Part shown: piece by piece, positions 24,479-32,758 of the stretch
Position numbering within the stretch: the first letter of the stretch is position 1
How the letters are laid out: every line of letters begins with the position of its first letter
NCBI GenBank assembly: GCA_937921485.1
Contig: CAKZSV010000037.1
Location: 1-52,560, forward strand
Source of the DNA: an uncultured bacterium
GTDB taxonomy: Bacteria > Spirochaetota > UBA4802 > JAGODF01
Direction of reading: 5' to 3'
Length of the DNA: 52,560 bases
Notes under the pieces: generated by a model
Database searches by the model: none
The model's input: the letters and a program-made list of their open reading frames with translations, nothing else
Told to the model about the DNA's origin: nothing
Translations under genes and position numbers: made by a program

Positions 24479-25462
24479 TCAAAAACCGCCGTTTCCCTGA
24501 ATAATCCTGTTGAATTCTTCAAGAAAATACGGCTGATACCATGAACGAAGCTTTGCGCTGTCAATATATCCGCAATGTCCGCCGTTTTTTTGAATAATAC
24601 ATCTCACATTATCGGATGATGCCATCGAAAAATAATCATCAAGCGAAATAAAGGGATCATCCATCGACATCACTATCGCCACCGGTACGGAAATCTCCTC
24701 AAGCCAACCTTTCACGAGAGTATAGCGCCCGAAATAATCTTTCGCTCCGGAAAAATCGGAAAATCTTCTTAAAAGCGATTCCGTAATTGCCATGCAGCTT
24801 TTCATTTCAAGTTCCGGGGTGAAATCGTATTTTCGAGGAAATATTTTCTGCTTTTTCGCAAGCGACCTTTTCCACTTTTTGAGAAAATATTTTCTGATGG
24901 GCGCGATTCGGTCAATGCTGATTGTAGCTTTATACGGATCGAGAGGAGGATTTATCGCGCATAGTAGTTTCACATTCGATATCGGTTTTTTTTCGTGAAT
25001 CGACGCCATGCGCAGCGTAAAACTTCCGCCCAGAGAAAATCCAAGAATGAATACCGGTTTTCCGCTTGATAATTTCGCTACCTTTTGCACCGCCATGTGG
25101 GTCTCATCAATGAGCGTACCGAAAAAAATTCCTTCATTGAGATGATGCGTTTCGCCATGATCGCGAAGATTCAAACGAAACACATCAAAACCCTCATCAA
25201 AAAAATATCTCGCGGTCTGTACCAGATACGCGGAATGCGCACTCCCTTCCCATCCGTGCAGAAGCACGATAAGCCCTTTCGATTCACTCCGGCAGGAATG
25301 AAACCCCTGTAAACGCACTCCTTTTTCCGTTTCAATGATAATTTCCCGCGCATGTGCATCCATCGCACTGTTCCCGAATGTGCGAAGATGCGCCGACGAT
25401 AGAAACGTCTGCAGCATTGGATGTCTCAAATACCACGGCGGTTCAAAAATGTATTTCATCAT
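24479..25462 (-). CDS. YheT/ABHD1-like alpha/beta hydrolase
   Basis: A hydrolase of about 327 residues. Seen: the oxyanion region LIVLLHGWEGSAHSAY, the RLNLRDHGETHHLN motif, the nucleophile elbow GFSLGGSF, the acid in MSMDDPFISL and the catalytic His in KNGGHCGYID. The N-terminal PPWYLRHPMLQTFL and the overall length fit the YheT/ABHD1-3 group, whose members act on esters and possibly phospholipids. The frame opens with TTG directly after the upstream stop, and the first ATG is at 25462. It would release fatty acids or process esters for the neighbouring beta-oxidation genes; this is inferred from context. Confidence 0.88.
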   Translation of the reverse strand: MMKYIFEPPWYLRHPMLQTFLSSAHLRTFGNSAMDAHAREIIIETEKGVRLQGFHSCRSESKGLIVLLHGWEGSAHSAYLVQTARYFFDEGFDVFRLNLRDHGETHHLNEGIFFGTLIDETHMAVQKVAKLSSGKPVFILGFSLGGSFTLRMASIHEKKPISNVKLLCAINPPLDPYKATISIDRIAPIRKYFLKKWKRSLAKKQKIFPRKYDFTPELEMKSCMAITESLLRRFSDFSGAKDYFGRYTLVKGWLEEISVPVAIVMSMDDPFISLDDYFSMASSDNVRCIIQKNGGHCGYIDSAKLRSWYQPYFLEEFNRIIQGNGGF

Positions 25463-25474
25463 ACGCTGATACAA

Positions 25475-26401
25475 TCATTTCGAATTTTTATCGCTGTATT
25501 CCCCTTTTACGAAGCCGGGACGGGTGAATTCGGGATTCGGATAGGTATAAAATCCTTTGCCGGTTTTCTGCCCGAGTTCCCCTCGATCCACATACAGTTT
25601 CATGAACGCTGCATTTTTCAGCGCCTGCGGCTCATTGAGTTTTTTCGCCCAGTAGTCGGTGATCTTCCACACGGTATCCAATCCCACACTATCCATCATG
25701 CCGAAGGGACCAATCGGCGCATGCAGCACACCCATCCACGCCCGGTCAACATCAAAGACGCTTGCCACTTCATTTGCAGCCAGTGTTTGGGCCGTTTTAA
25801 AAAGTTCCGAAAGCATAAAATTAAACACATAGCCAGGGCTCTGCCGGTGCATCACAATCGGGTTTTGTCCGATTCGAAGGGCAAAATCGCGCACCAGTTC
25901 CACCGTTTCTTTCGCACTTCCGGGATGCGGCATTACATCAACCACATCGGTCATGCGGATGTCATGAAAATGCAGCGCAACGAGTTTTTCCGGACGTCCC
26001 GATGCGTCTGCAAACATCGACGGCAGAAGCGTTGAGGTGTTTGTGGTGAAAATGGCATGTTCGGGGCAGAGCTTGTTGAATTTTGCGAACACTTCTCCTT
26101 TCAGTTTCGGGTCTTCCGGCACATTTTCGCTTACGAGGTCCACACCTTCCGCCGCCTCAGCCGGATCAGCAGTAAACGACATCTTTAAGAAAGCCTGCTC
26201 ATCCTCGCCCGGTTTCAGTTTCCCGATTTTCACAAGATACCCTAAAAGTTTTCTGGTGCGCTCTTTTGATGTTACAAGCACCTCATCGGCGACATCGTAC
26301 ATATTCACCGCAATACCCGAAATTGCGCAAGCGGCGCCAATCTGCTGTCCCATGCTACCGCTGCCGATAATCAGTACTTTTTTAATTTCATCAGCTTTCA
26401 T
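25475..26401 (-). CDS. 3-hydroxyacyl-CoA dehydrogenase
   Basis: A 308-residue NAD-dependent enzyme that oxidises L-3-hydroxyacyl-CoA in beta-oxidation. Seen: the Rossmann loop VLIIGSGSMGQQIGAACA, the NTSTLLPS segment, the catalytic His in LVALHFHDIRM, the EVVR-like linker ETVELVRDFALRIG, and the C-terminal helical domain with SPGYVFNFML, GPFGMMDSVGLD and GQKTGKGFYTYP. The His motif reads HFHDI instead of the common HFFNP, so it belongs to a divergent branch. A GAGGTAATT site supports the ATG at 26401. It is 17 bp downstream of the phosphotransferase-like gene. Confidence 0.93.
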   Translation of the reverse strand: MKADEIKKVLIIGSGSMGQQIGAACAISGIAVNMYDVADEVLVTSKERTRKLLGYLVKIGKLKPGEDEQAFLKMSFTADPAEAAEGVDLVSENVPEDPKLKGEVFAKFNKLCPEHAIFTTNTSTLLPSMFADASGRPEKLVALHFHDIRMTDVVDVMPHPGSAKETVELVRDFALRIGQNPIVMHRQSPGYVFNFMLSELFKTAQTLAANEVASVFDVDRAWMGVLHAPIGPFGMMDSVGLDTVWKITDYWAKKLNEPQALKNAAFMKLYVDRGELGQKTGKGFYTYPNPEFTRPGFVKGEYSDKNSK

Positions 26402-26418
26402 AATTACCTCATGTTGTA

Positions 26419-27486
26419 TTATAAATCCGACTGAGCAATGAGCTCGCACGCGGCTTTTTCAAGGAGCGCCACCGCGAATATGAGCATCTCGAAGCGCCTG
26501 TCCTTCGTTTGCCCGTGATAGAACCGATAGTAAATCTGCTGTGCAATCACTGCAAGGCGGAAAAATCCGAAGCAGAGATAAAAATCAAACTTCGCCACTT
26601 CAATGCCCATCAGCTTCGCGTAGCGTTCCACCACCTGTTTTCGAGTGAGCATTCCCGGTTCAGTGGTGGGCAGCATGCGCATATGATGATATTCTTCTGG
26701 ATCATCGCGGTCGATCCAGTACGCAAGCGACGAACCGAGATCCATCAGCGGATCGCCCACCGTTGCCATCTCCCAATCGAGCACGCCGATGATCTCGAGC
26801 GGATTTGCGGGATTGATCACCACATTATCAAACTTGTAGTCGTTGTGAATCACCGAAACGATGGGACTTTCCGGGGGCATTTTTTCAGCCAGCCAGGCCA
26901 TCACCCTTTCAAAATCAGGCGCATCGGGGGTGCGCGCATCTCGATAGCGTGCACTCCAGCCTTCCACCTGACGGCGCACATATCCCTCCGGCTTTCCGAA
27001 ATCGGCCATTCCCGCTTTTTTATAGTCGATTGAATGTAGTTCAACAAGCACTTCAATAAATCGATCGCAGAGGGCCCCGGCATCCTTTTCTGAAAGAATG
27101 AAGCCTTTCGGATAATTTTTACGAAGGATGATGCCCTTCAGCCGATCCATCACATAAAAGGGTGCGCCCATGACGGTTTCATCATCACAATAGGCAAGCG
27201 GCTCGGGACAATACGGAAAATACGGCCGAAGATTTGAAAGCACGCGAAATTCGCGCGACATATCGTGCGCGGTTTTCGCCTTTTTTCCGAAAGGCGGACG
27301 CCGTAAAATCATCTCCCGATTGCCGATCTTCACACTGTAGGTGAGATTTGAAAACCCGCTTGGGAACTGCCGAATTTCAATATCGCCGGAAAGTCCGGGA
27401 ATGTTCAAGAGCATGTACGTTTTCACTTTCTCCGCATCGAGTTCTTCTCCGCTTCTCACCGCAACCGGTTCATCAATTGATGACAT
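26419..27486 (-). CDS. ACAD10/11-type phosphotransferase family protein
   Basis: A 355-residue kinase-like protein of the APH fold. Seen: the nucleotide-binding strands LTYSVKIGNREMILRRPP, the Brenner-type catalytic motif VIHNDYKFDNVVI (Asp and Asn present), and the metal-binding IIGVLDWEMATVGDPLMDLG. This is the form fused to acyl-CoA dehydrogenase in ACAD10/ACAD11 of animals, where the kinase domain phosphorylates 4-hydroxyacyl-CoAs so that they can enter beta-oxidation. In bacteria the two often stand as neighbouring genes, as here with the dehydrogenase two genes upstream. The start has GGAGGAG. The role in hydroxy-fatty-acid use is inferred from that homology. Confidence 0.88.
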   Translation of the reverse strand: MSSIDEPVAVRSGEELDAEKVKTYMLLNIPGLSGDIEIRQFPSGFSNLTYSVKIGNREMILRRPPFGKKAKTAHDMSREFRVLSNLRPYFPYCPEPLAYCDDETVMGAPFYVMDRLKGIILRKNYPKGFILSEKDAGALCDRFIEVLVELHSIDYKKAGMADFGKPEGYVRRQVEGWSARYRDARTPDAPDFERVMAWLAEKMPPESPIVSVIHNDYKFDNVVINPANPLEIIGVLDWEMATVGDPLMDLGSSLAYWIDRDDPEEYHHMRMLPTTEPGMLTRKQVVERYAKLMGIEVAKFDFYLCFGFFRLAVIAQQIYYRFYHGQTKDRRFEMLIFAVALLEKAACELIAQSDL

Positions 27487-27499
27487 CTTCGCTCCTCCT

Positions 27500-28210
27500 T
27501 CACACAGCTTCAGCGACACGAATGATTTTCGAAATTGCGTTTACCACAAAATCGGCATATTCTTCCACAGAAATTCCACGCTTCCGATATTTCCAGCGCT
27601 TCAGATACCAGTCCTGCAGCATCGCTTTGATGAGCGATGCGGTCATTACGGGATTTTCAATCTTAAAAATCCCTTCTGCGCTTCCGGCATCGAGCAGATC
27701 AATGAAAATCTTTTCAGTAAAAAGCTCGCTTGCGATGGCCGCTTTTTGTTCCTCTTTGCCGAGGTTTTTCGCCTCCATAAACGAAAAGAAAAACCATTCG
27801 TGCAGGACTTCGCTCACATAGATGTGCGTCCGTACCGCCGCGCTGATCTTTTCCCACGAAGTATTTTCTGAGGCAAGCGCTTCATCGAGGATTTTCTTCA
27901 CCATTCTCCTTCCCTGCAGAAGGATGATCTCCAGCAGCATTTCCTTGCCAGGGAAGTATGCATACAGCGCCCCCATGCTCAGCCCGGTTTCCCTGCACAG
28001 ATCGCGCAGACTCATTGCCTGAAATCCTTTTTTCGCACTCAGAGCAAGCGTGGCATTGAAAATTTTTACCAGGTTTTTCACCGCCACGGTTTCTTTTTTT
28101 ATGCGAATTCTGTCGCGGTTTTCCTGGTAAATCTCACGGCAGATTTCCTCCATTGAGAGAGCCGCACTTTTCTTAAACGATTCGAAATTACCTTGCTTGC
28201 ATCGGTTCAT
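27500..28210 (-). CDS. TetR-family transcriptional regulator
   Basis: A 236-residue repressor-type protein. Residues 45-95 hold the TetR helix-turn-helix (IFNATLALSAKKGFQAMSLRDLC, TGLSMGALYAYFPGKEML). About 40 charged residues precede it, longer than usual. The C-terminal helical part (WFFFSFMEAKNLG, PVMTASLIKAMLQDWY) is the ligand and dimer domain. It overlaps the acyl-CoA dehydrogenase stop by 4 bp (ATGA) and is inside the operon, so it probably regulates it in response to an acyl-CoA. Candidate operators are the palindromes at 29471-29484 and 29612-29621. Confidence 0.92.
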   Translation of the reverse strand: MNRCKQGNFESFKKSAALSMEEICREIYQENRDRIRIKKETVAVKNLVKIFNATLALSAKKGFQAMSLRDLCRETGLSMGALYAYFPGKEMLLEIILLQGRRMVKKILDEALASENTSWEKISAAVRTHIYVSEVLHEWFFFSFMEAKNLGKEEQKAAIASELFTEKIFIDLLDAGSAEGIFKIENPVMTASLIKAMLQDWYLKRWKYRKRGISVEEYADFVVNAISKIIRVAEAV

Positions 28211-29412
28211 TTCGCCCCATCACGATATCGTTTGAGAATCCTCGTTGCAAGCGCGGCCTTGTGCACTTCATCCGCGCCGTCATAGATGCGCGCCGCGCGC
28301 TCGTGCCGATAAAAAAACGCAAGCACCGTATCATCCGTCATTCCAAGACCCCCATGCACCTGCAACGCGCGGTCCACCACCCGCTGCATGGTGTTTGCCA
28401 CAACGTATTTAATCATGGAGACATCATCGCGCGCTTCCTTGTGCCCCACAGTTTCCATGCACCACGCCGCGTACAGCGTCATAAGACGCGCCGCCTGTAT
28501 CTCCGCCGCGCTGTCGGCCACCCACTGCTGAACGATCTGCCGGCTTGCAAGCGTCTTTCCATCGGGTGTAATTTTCCGCTCGTTTGCCCTTCTGCACATC
28601 ATGTCGAATGCACGGCTGCAAATGCCAAGCCATCGCATGCAGTGATGAATCCGCCCGGGACCAAGCCGCTCCTGGGCAATCACAAAGCCCTGACCTTCCT
28701 GGCCAAGCAGATTTTTTTTCGGCACGCGGCAGTTCTGAAAGAGTATTTCTCCGTGGCTGAAATAATCGCTGCCGGCATGGCCCATCACCGGAATATTGCG
28801 CACAAGGTTAAAACCTGGCGTGTCGGTCGGCACAATAATCATACTCGCCTGCAGATACTGCGGCGCCTCGGGATTGGTCACCGCCATGCAGATAGCAAAC
28901 TTCGCGCCGTCCGCCGCGGTCGTGTACCACTTATGGCCGTTGATAACATAATAATCGCCGTCCTTCACTGCGGTTGTTTCGAGCATCACGGGGTTGGAGC
29001 CGGGCATATCAACTTCGGTCATGGCAAAACAGCTCCGGATCTCGCCCCGCGCCAGCGGCGAAAGATATTCCTTCTTTTGCTCTTCGGTGCCGTGAAGATG
29101 CAAAATCTCAATATTGCCCGCATCCGGCGCCTGACACCCAAACACATAGTGCCCAAGAGGAGAGCGGCCGAGCGCTTCGGACACAAGCGCGTGGTCCATG
29201 AGATCAAGGCCCATCCCGCCAAGCTCTTTCGGGATATTCGGCCCCCACAGTTCCATCTTTTTCACCATTTCACGTTTCTTCGCAAGCTCCGGCAAAAGAT
29301 CGCGGAAATCCTTATTGCGAAACTCATGTTCCATAGGGATAAGCTCTTTATCCACAAACTCATTGACCAGTTCGAGCACCGCCTTCATTGTATCTGAAAT
29401 CGTGAAATCCAT
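28207..29412 (-). CDS. Acyl-CoA dehydrogenase (ACAD11-like)
   Basis: A 401-residue FAD enzyme that introduces the trans-2 double bond in acyl-CoA. Seen: the N-terminal helical domain (VLELVNEFVDKELIPME, PKELGGMGLDLMDHALVSEALG), the FAD/substrate strand CFAMTEVDMPGSNP, INGHKWYTTAADGAKFAI, and the C-terminal four-helix domain (LQVHGGLGMTDDTVLAFFYRH, RIYDGADEVH). The lengthened N-terminal part and the ARIYDGADEVH end fit the ACAD10/11 branch, matching the nearby phosphotransferase. A GGAG site supports the ATG at 29412. Electrons would pass to the ETF encoded divergently at 29686-31439. Confidence 0.95.
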   Translation of the reverse strand: MDFTISDTMKAVLELVNEFVDKELIPMEHEFRNKDFRDLLPELAKKREMVKKMELWGPNIPKELGGMGLDLMDHALVSEALGRSPLGHYVFGCQAPDAGNIEILHLHGTEEQKKEYLSPLARGEIRSCFAMTEVDMPGSNPVMLETTAVKDGDYYVINGHKWYTTAADGAKFAICMAVTNPEAPQYLQASMIIVPTDTPGFNLVRNIPVMGHAGSDYFSHGEILFQNCRVPKKNLLGQEGQGFVIAQERLGPGRIHHCMRWLGICSRAFDMMCRRANERKITPDGKTLASRQIVQQWVADSAAEIQAARLMTLYAAWCMETVGHKEARDDVSMIKYVVANTMQRVVDRALQVHGGLGMTDDTVLAFFYRHERAARIYDGADEVHKAALATRILKRYRDGAK

Positions 29413-29470
29413 AAAAATCTCCTTTTGCGCAATTAAGATATTAGGCATTGCATCAATACACAATTTTTAT

Positions 29471-29484
29471 TTATCTATAGATAA
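29471..29484. promoter_or_regulatory. 14-bp perfect palindrome, candidate regulator site
   Basis: TTATCTATAGATAA is a perfect palindrome 59 bp upstream of the acyl-CoA dehydrogenase start. It lies in the divergent control region shared with etfB. The length fits a TetR operator, but the assignment is inferred. Confidence 0.4.
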
Positions 29485-29611
29485 TCATTTCCCTCCCCGC
29501 TTCCTCTAAGTGCGGTACCTCATTGAACGATTCGAGCATGCGTACTCATTCATGCAACCTCATGATGTCATCATATAATAGCATGCAATTCCGTCAACAA
29601 AAATAATATAG

Positions 29612-29621
29612 CGAGCGCTCG
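29612..29621. promoter_or_regulatory. CGAGCGCTCG palindrome upstream of etfB
   Basis: A perfect 10-bp GC-rich palindrome in an otherwise AT-rich spacer, 15 bp upstream of the etfB -35. GC-rich half-sites of this kind are common for TetR-type regulators of acyl-CoA genes; binding by the adjacent TetR protein is a guess. Confidence 0.4.
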
Positions 29622-29636
29622 TTTTTTTATTGATTT

Positions 29637-29665
29637 TTTACATGGTCGCTGCGATAAGGTATAAA
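29637..29665 (+). promoter_or_regulatory. Sigma-70-type promoter of etfBA
   Basis: TTTACA (29637-29642), a 17-bp spacer and TATAAA (29660-29665) lie 20 bp before the etfB start, giving a short leader. Confidence 0.55.
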
Positions 29666-29685
29666 ATGATTGAGGCTAAAACAGT

Positions 29686-30453
29686 ATGCATATTCTGGTT
29701 TTCATAAAGCAGGTTCCGCATGGCGAAAGCCCTTTTGAGATTTCCAAAGACGGGCACACGATACAATTCCCTTCAAACACCTCGTACGCCATCAACAGCT
29801 ACGATGAATATGCGCTCGAAGAAGCGCTTATTCTTGCAGAGATTATACCCGACACGGTAATTTCAGTTGCTACGATTGGTCCGAAAAAAGCGGAAACAGC
29901 GCTTCGGCGGGCACTTGCAATTGGAGCTCACCATGCATATCACTATATTGCCGAAAACGCCAGCGTCGTATCTACTTTCGAAAAAGCGGAAATCCTCGCA
30001 GAACATGCAAAATCTCACCCTTTCGACATTATTCTTGCCGGGAGCATGTCGGAAGATAGTGCGCATGCGGCGCTGGGGCCAATGCTTGCTGCCTTGCTTG
30101 ATATTCCATGGGCAACGCATATCATGAAACTGGAGGTCAATCCTGCCGAAAAGAGCATACGAGCGCAGCGCGAAATCGATGTTTCCACACGCCAATCAAT
30201 CACGCTGCCCATGCCTGCGCTTATTGCCGTGCAATCGGGAATCAACCGTCCGCGCTACCCTTCTCTTTCCAATACCCTTCGCGCAAAAAAACAGGAAATC
30301 GTGGAAATACTACTGCATCGGACATCACAATCGAATGCAAAAAGTCGCTTTCATTTGCCCCACAGGACAAAAGAAACGCACATGCTCACCGGAAGTTGCG
30401 AAGAAAACGCGCGCGCACTATATGAATATCTTCACACAAAATCGCTTCTGTGA
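29686..30453 (+). CDS. etfB: Electron transfer flavoprotein beta subunit
   Basis: A 255-residue ETF small subunit. With EtfA it carries electrons from acyl-CoA dehydrogenases to the quinone pool through a membrane oxidoreductase. Seen: the N-terminus ILVFIKQVPHGES, the SYAINSYDEYALEEAL signature, the nucleotide-binding strand FDIILAGSMSEDSAH and the closing block STRQSITLPMPALIAVQSGINRPRYPSL. The last 45 residues are more variable. It starts about 275 bp from the divergent acyl-CoA dehydrogenase and ends against etfA. Confidence 0.94.
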   Translation: MHILVFIKQVPHGESPFEISKDGHTIQFPSNTSYAINSYDEYALEEALILAEIIPDTVISVATIGPKKAETALRRALAIGAHHAYHYIAENASVVSTFEKAEILAEHAKSHPFDIILAGSMSEDSAHAALGPMLAALLDIPWATHIMKLEVNPAEKSIRAQREIDVSTRQSITLPMPALIAVQSGINRPRYPSLSNTLRAKKQEIVEILLHRTSQSNAKSRFHLPHRTKETHMLTGSCEENARALYEYLHTKSLL

Positions 30454-30461
30454 GAAATGAT

Positions 30462-31439
30462 ATGAAACCAAAAGCCTGCATCATTATTGAGCACATCGAG
30501 GGAAACATCAGGGAATGCGCGTTTGAGCTCGCATCCCTTGCGCGCATGGATCACCTGATCGACAGATACGACTGGAGTGCGGCGATTGCAGGAAACGACA
30601 TCGAAAACGCTGCAGCGCTTTTTGCAGAAAAAACGGGCATTCATGTGATTGCGCTGCGCAATGATTCGCTCGAACGCTTCAGCGGCGAAGGGTATCTGCG
30701 CGCGTATGAATGTGCGGCACGTGAGGTTGTGCCGGAAATTGTATTCGCAAGCCACACGCCGCTTGGTTGCGATATCGCTCCGGCTCTTGCAGTGAAACGC
30801 GGCATGAGCTTCGTGTCATCGGTGCAGAAGATTGCTTTTTCCAATGAGAGAATCATGGCAACGCGCGAGCGATGCAATGGCAAAATCAGAGAAGATATTG
30901 TCTTACCAGTGCCGACCGTCTGCACCATCATGCCGGGAGCGCTGCCGGCATGTAAACATGCTGAAACATCAGGCAGAGTATCAGTGCGCAACATTGACAT
31001 TGGAAAACTACAATCACTGCCCGGTACAATCACGCACTCGCTAACATCCGGCGCTGAACTTACCAATGCCGAAGTAATCGTATCGGCCGGCCGCGGGGTT
31101 GGAACACCGCAGCACATGGAACACCTCCGAAACCTCGCCTCGCTTTTCCCGCGCTCGGCAATCGGCGGCTCGCGCGCGGCGTGCGACATGGGGCTGGTAG
31201 ATTATGGCTTTCAGATCGGCATGACCGGCAGAAGCGTTTCGCCGAAGCTCTACTTTGCCTGCGGTATTTCCGGTTCGGCGCAGCACATTGCAGGCATGAA
31301 AAATGCGCGCGCCATTGTGGCCATCAACCGCGATAAAAACGCGCCTATTTTCCAGATTGCCGACGTTGGGGTGGTTGATGCGATTGAGAGGTTTGTGCCG
31401 GTATTTGTAGATCTGGTCGGCGATAAGAAGGATTTATAA
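30462..31439 (+). CDS. etfA: Electron transfer flavoprotein alpha subunit
   Basis: A 325-residue ETF large subunit holding the FAD. The C-terminal FAD domain is complete: VVSAGRGVGTPQHMEHL, SRAACDMGLVDYGFQIGMTGRSVSPKLYFACGISG and HIAGMKNARAIVAINRDKNAPIF. The N-terminal half is divergent but has the ETF fold start (ACIIIEHIEGNIRECAFEL). The ATG at 30462 is chosen; an in-frame GTG overlapping the etfB stop (GTGA, 30450) is equally possible and would give tight coupling. It converges on the outer-membrane protein gene with 23 bp between. Confidence 0.95.
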   Translation: MKPKACIIIEHIEGNIRECAFELASLARMDHLIDRYDWSAAIAGNDIENAAALFAEKTGIHVIALRNDSLERFSGEGYLRAYECAAREVVPEIVFASHTPLGCDIAPALAVKRGMSFVSSVQKIAFSNERIMATRERCNGKIREDIVLPVPTVCTIMPGALPACKHAETSGRVSVRNIDIGKLQSLPGTITHSLTSGAELTNAEVIVSAGRGVGTPQHMEHLRNLASLFPRSAIGGSRAACDMGLVDYGFQIGMTGRSVSPKLYFACGISGSAQHIAGMKNARAIVAINRDKNAPIFQIADVGVVDAIERFVPVFVDLVGDKKDL

Positions 31440-31462
31440 AACATGCATTGAAAATTATTACC

Positions 31463-32758
31463 TTAAAACCCCATGCTCATTCCTGCTAAAATAATAAATC
31501 TCTCATACAGCGCTTCAAGATTTTTGCGATCACCCTTTTCCTGCTCAAAGCTCCCTCGCACGTATCCTGCCGTTACTGTTGCAAGATACCTATCAGCCAA
31601 ACGATACGAACCGCCGCAGACGAGTCCAATGAACCTGATATTTTCACTTTCCACATTCGGCCCGTCATTGTCTTCTTTGTGAAACATTGGTGCTTTCTCT
31701 TTTTGTTCAAAAGAAACCAGTATTCCAGCCGACAACCTGAGATTTACTATCCCCGACCACTCAATTCCGCTTTTAAATTGAAACCTGCTGCCGAGCGTCA
31801 TCATATATGGCCTCTCTACAATCCGGCCTTCATCTTGATCCAATGTATTATCGCGATATTCAACAGGGAAGCGGTATTCTGTTTCAAATGCAAAGCCAAA
31901 TTGATGCATGAGCTGCGTATAAAACCCCATGGCAAGGCTCATTCCGCTGATGTATCGTAAAGGGTTTGCTGCACTTTTGCTATCCGGCACGGAGAAGTTT
32001 GCCGAATAATCCGCATCCGTCTTCGATGTGTACAGCTTTCCGCTTCGCAGAAGTAATCCGGTCTGTCCCCGATCGAGCTTTTTCACAAAACCTGCACCCG
32101 CTTCAAAGACATATGCGTTTGTCTGAGTGTGCAAATCCGAATTAAGATTCTGAGGAAAAGGAATAATGAAAATCGTTCCATCTACATTCGTCTTCATATC
32201 GGAGATCATTAGGCCAAGGCTTCCCTGCATGCCGAAAAAAATCGTATGAGAAAGCGGAAAAGCCGCAGAACACATTAGCGCGGGGGCGTATTTTTTTTCT
32301 TTCTGGTACATTTTTGCTTCGATTTCAGCGTTCACGTCCTGGTTAAAGGCACGCATTGATATTTCCGTCTTTGAATTTTTGTAGAATTCCTCATCGGAAA
32401 TACTGGTGAGCGCGAATCCGAGTACACTATTCCCCGCCTTCCATGTAAACACAGCACCAGTCTTCAAAGCAAACTCCTCGGCGGATTCGAAGCTCATCCC
32501 CTCCGCGAATACCTCAACATCCATCGCAGAAGGAGGGCCTGAACTTACCATCACGCCAGCCGCATATTTCGATGTTTGCAAGGCGAGCAGTGCCGGATTT
32601 CGGACTGTATCAAATGCGCCATCAGAAACTATCGTCGACAAAAACCCCATCGATGTGCTATTGCCTTCAGCAAAAAGCGATGATGGCAGCGATACATACA
32701 GCAGCACCAAAAAAGCGGGAAGAATGCGCTTAGTCCTCATTGAAAATGGCTGAAGCAT
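31463..32758 (-). CDS. FadL/UPF0164-like outer-membrane beta-barrel protein
   Basis: A 431-residue protein with a signal peptide (KRILPAFLVLLYVSLPSSLFA, cleavage likely before EG) and many alternating amphipathic strands. It ends in a C-terminal Phe preceded by AGMSMG, the usual outer-membrane sorting end. The mature N-terminus contains DGAFDTVRNPALLALQ, similar to the NPAAL motif after the plug of FadL-type transporters and the spirochaete UPF0164 family. Such barrels pass long-chain fatty acids or other hydrophobic compounds, which would suit the neighbouring beta-oxidation genes. The start at 32758 is fixed by GGAGGGGG; the gene overlaps the ComFB gene by 29 bp. Confidence 0.75.
   Translation of the reverse strand: MLQPFSMRTKRILPAFLVLLYVSLPSSLFAEGNSTSMGFLSTIVSDGAFDTVRNPALLALQTSKYAAGVMVSSGPPSAMDVEVFAEGMSFESAEEFALKTGAVFTWKAGNSVLGFALTSISDEEFYKNSKTEISMRAFNQDVNAEIEAKMYQKEKKYAPALMCSAAFPLSHTIFFGMQGSLGLMISDMKTNVDGTIFIIPFPQNLNSDLHTQTNAYVFEAGAGFVKKLDRGQTGLLLRSGKLYTSKTDADYSANFSVPDSKSAANPLRYISGMSLAMGFYTQLMHQFGFAFETEYRFPVEYRDNTLDQDEGRIVERPYMMTLGSRFQFKSGIEWSGIVNLRLSAGILVSFEQKEKAPMFHKEDNDGPNVESENIRFIGLVCGGSYRLADRYLATVTAGYVRGSFEQEKGDRKNLEALYERFIILAGMSMGF

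Noticed and set aside
28261..29397. Long plus-strand open frame of 378 codons
   Set aside because: It is antisense to the well-supported acyl-CoA dehydrogenase, is His/Arg-rich like a typical complement frame and has no start signal.
30641..31189. Minus-strand open frame of 182 codons
   Set aside because: It overlaps etfA on the other strand, where the FAD motifs are clear.
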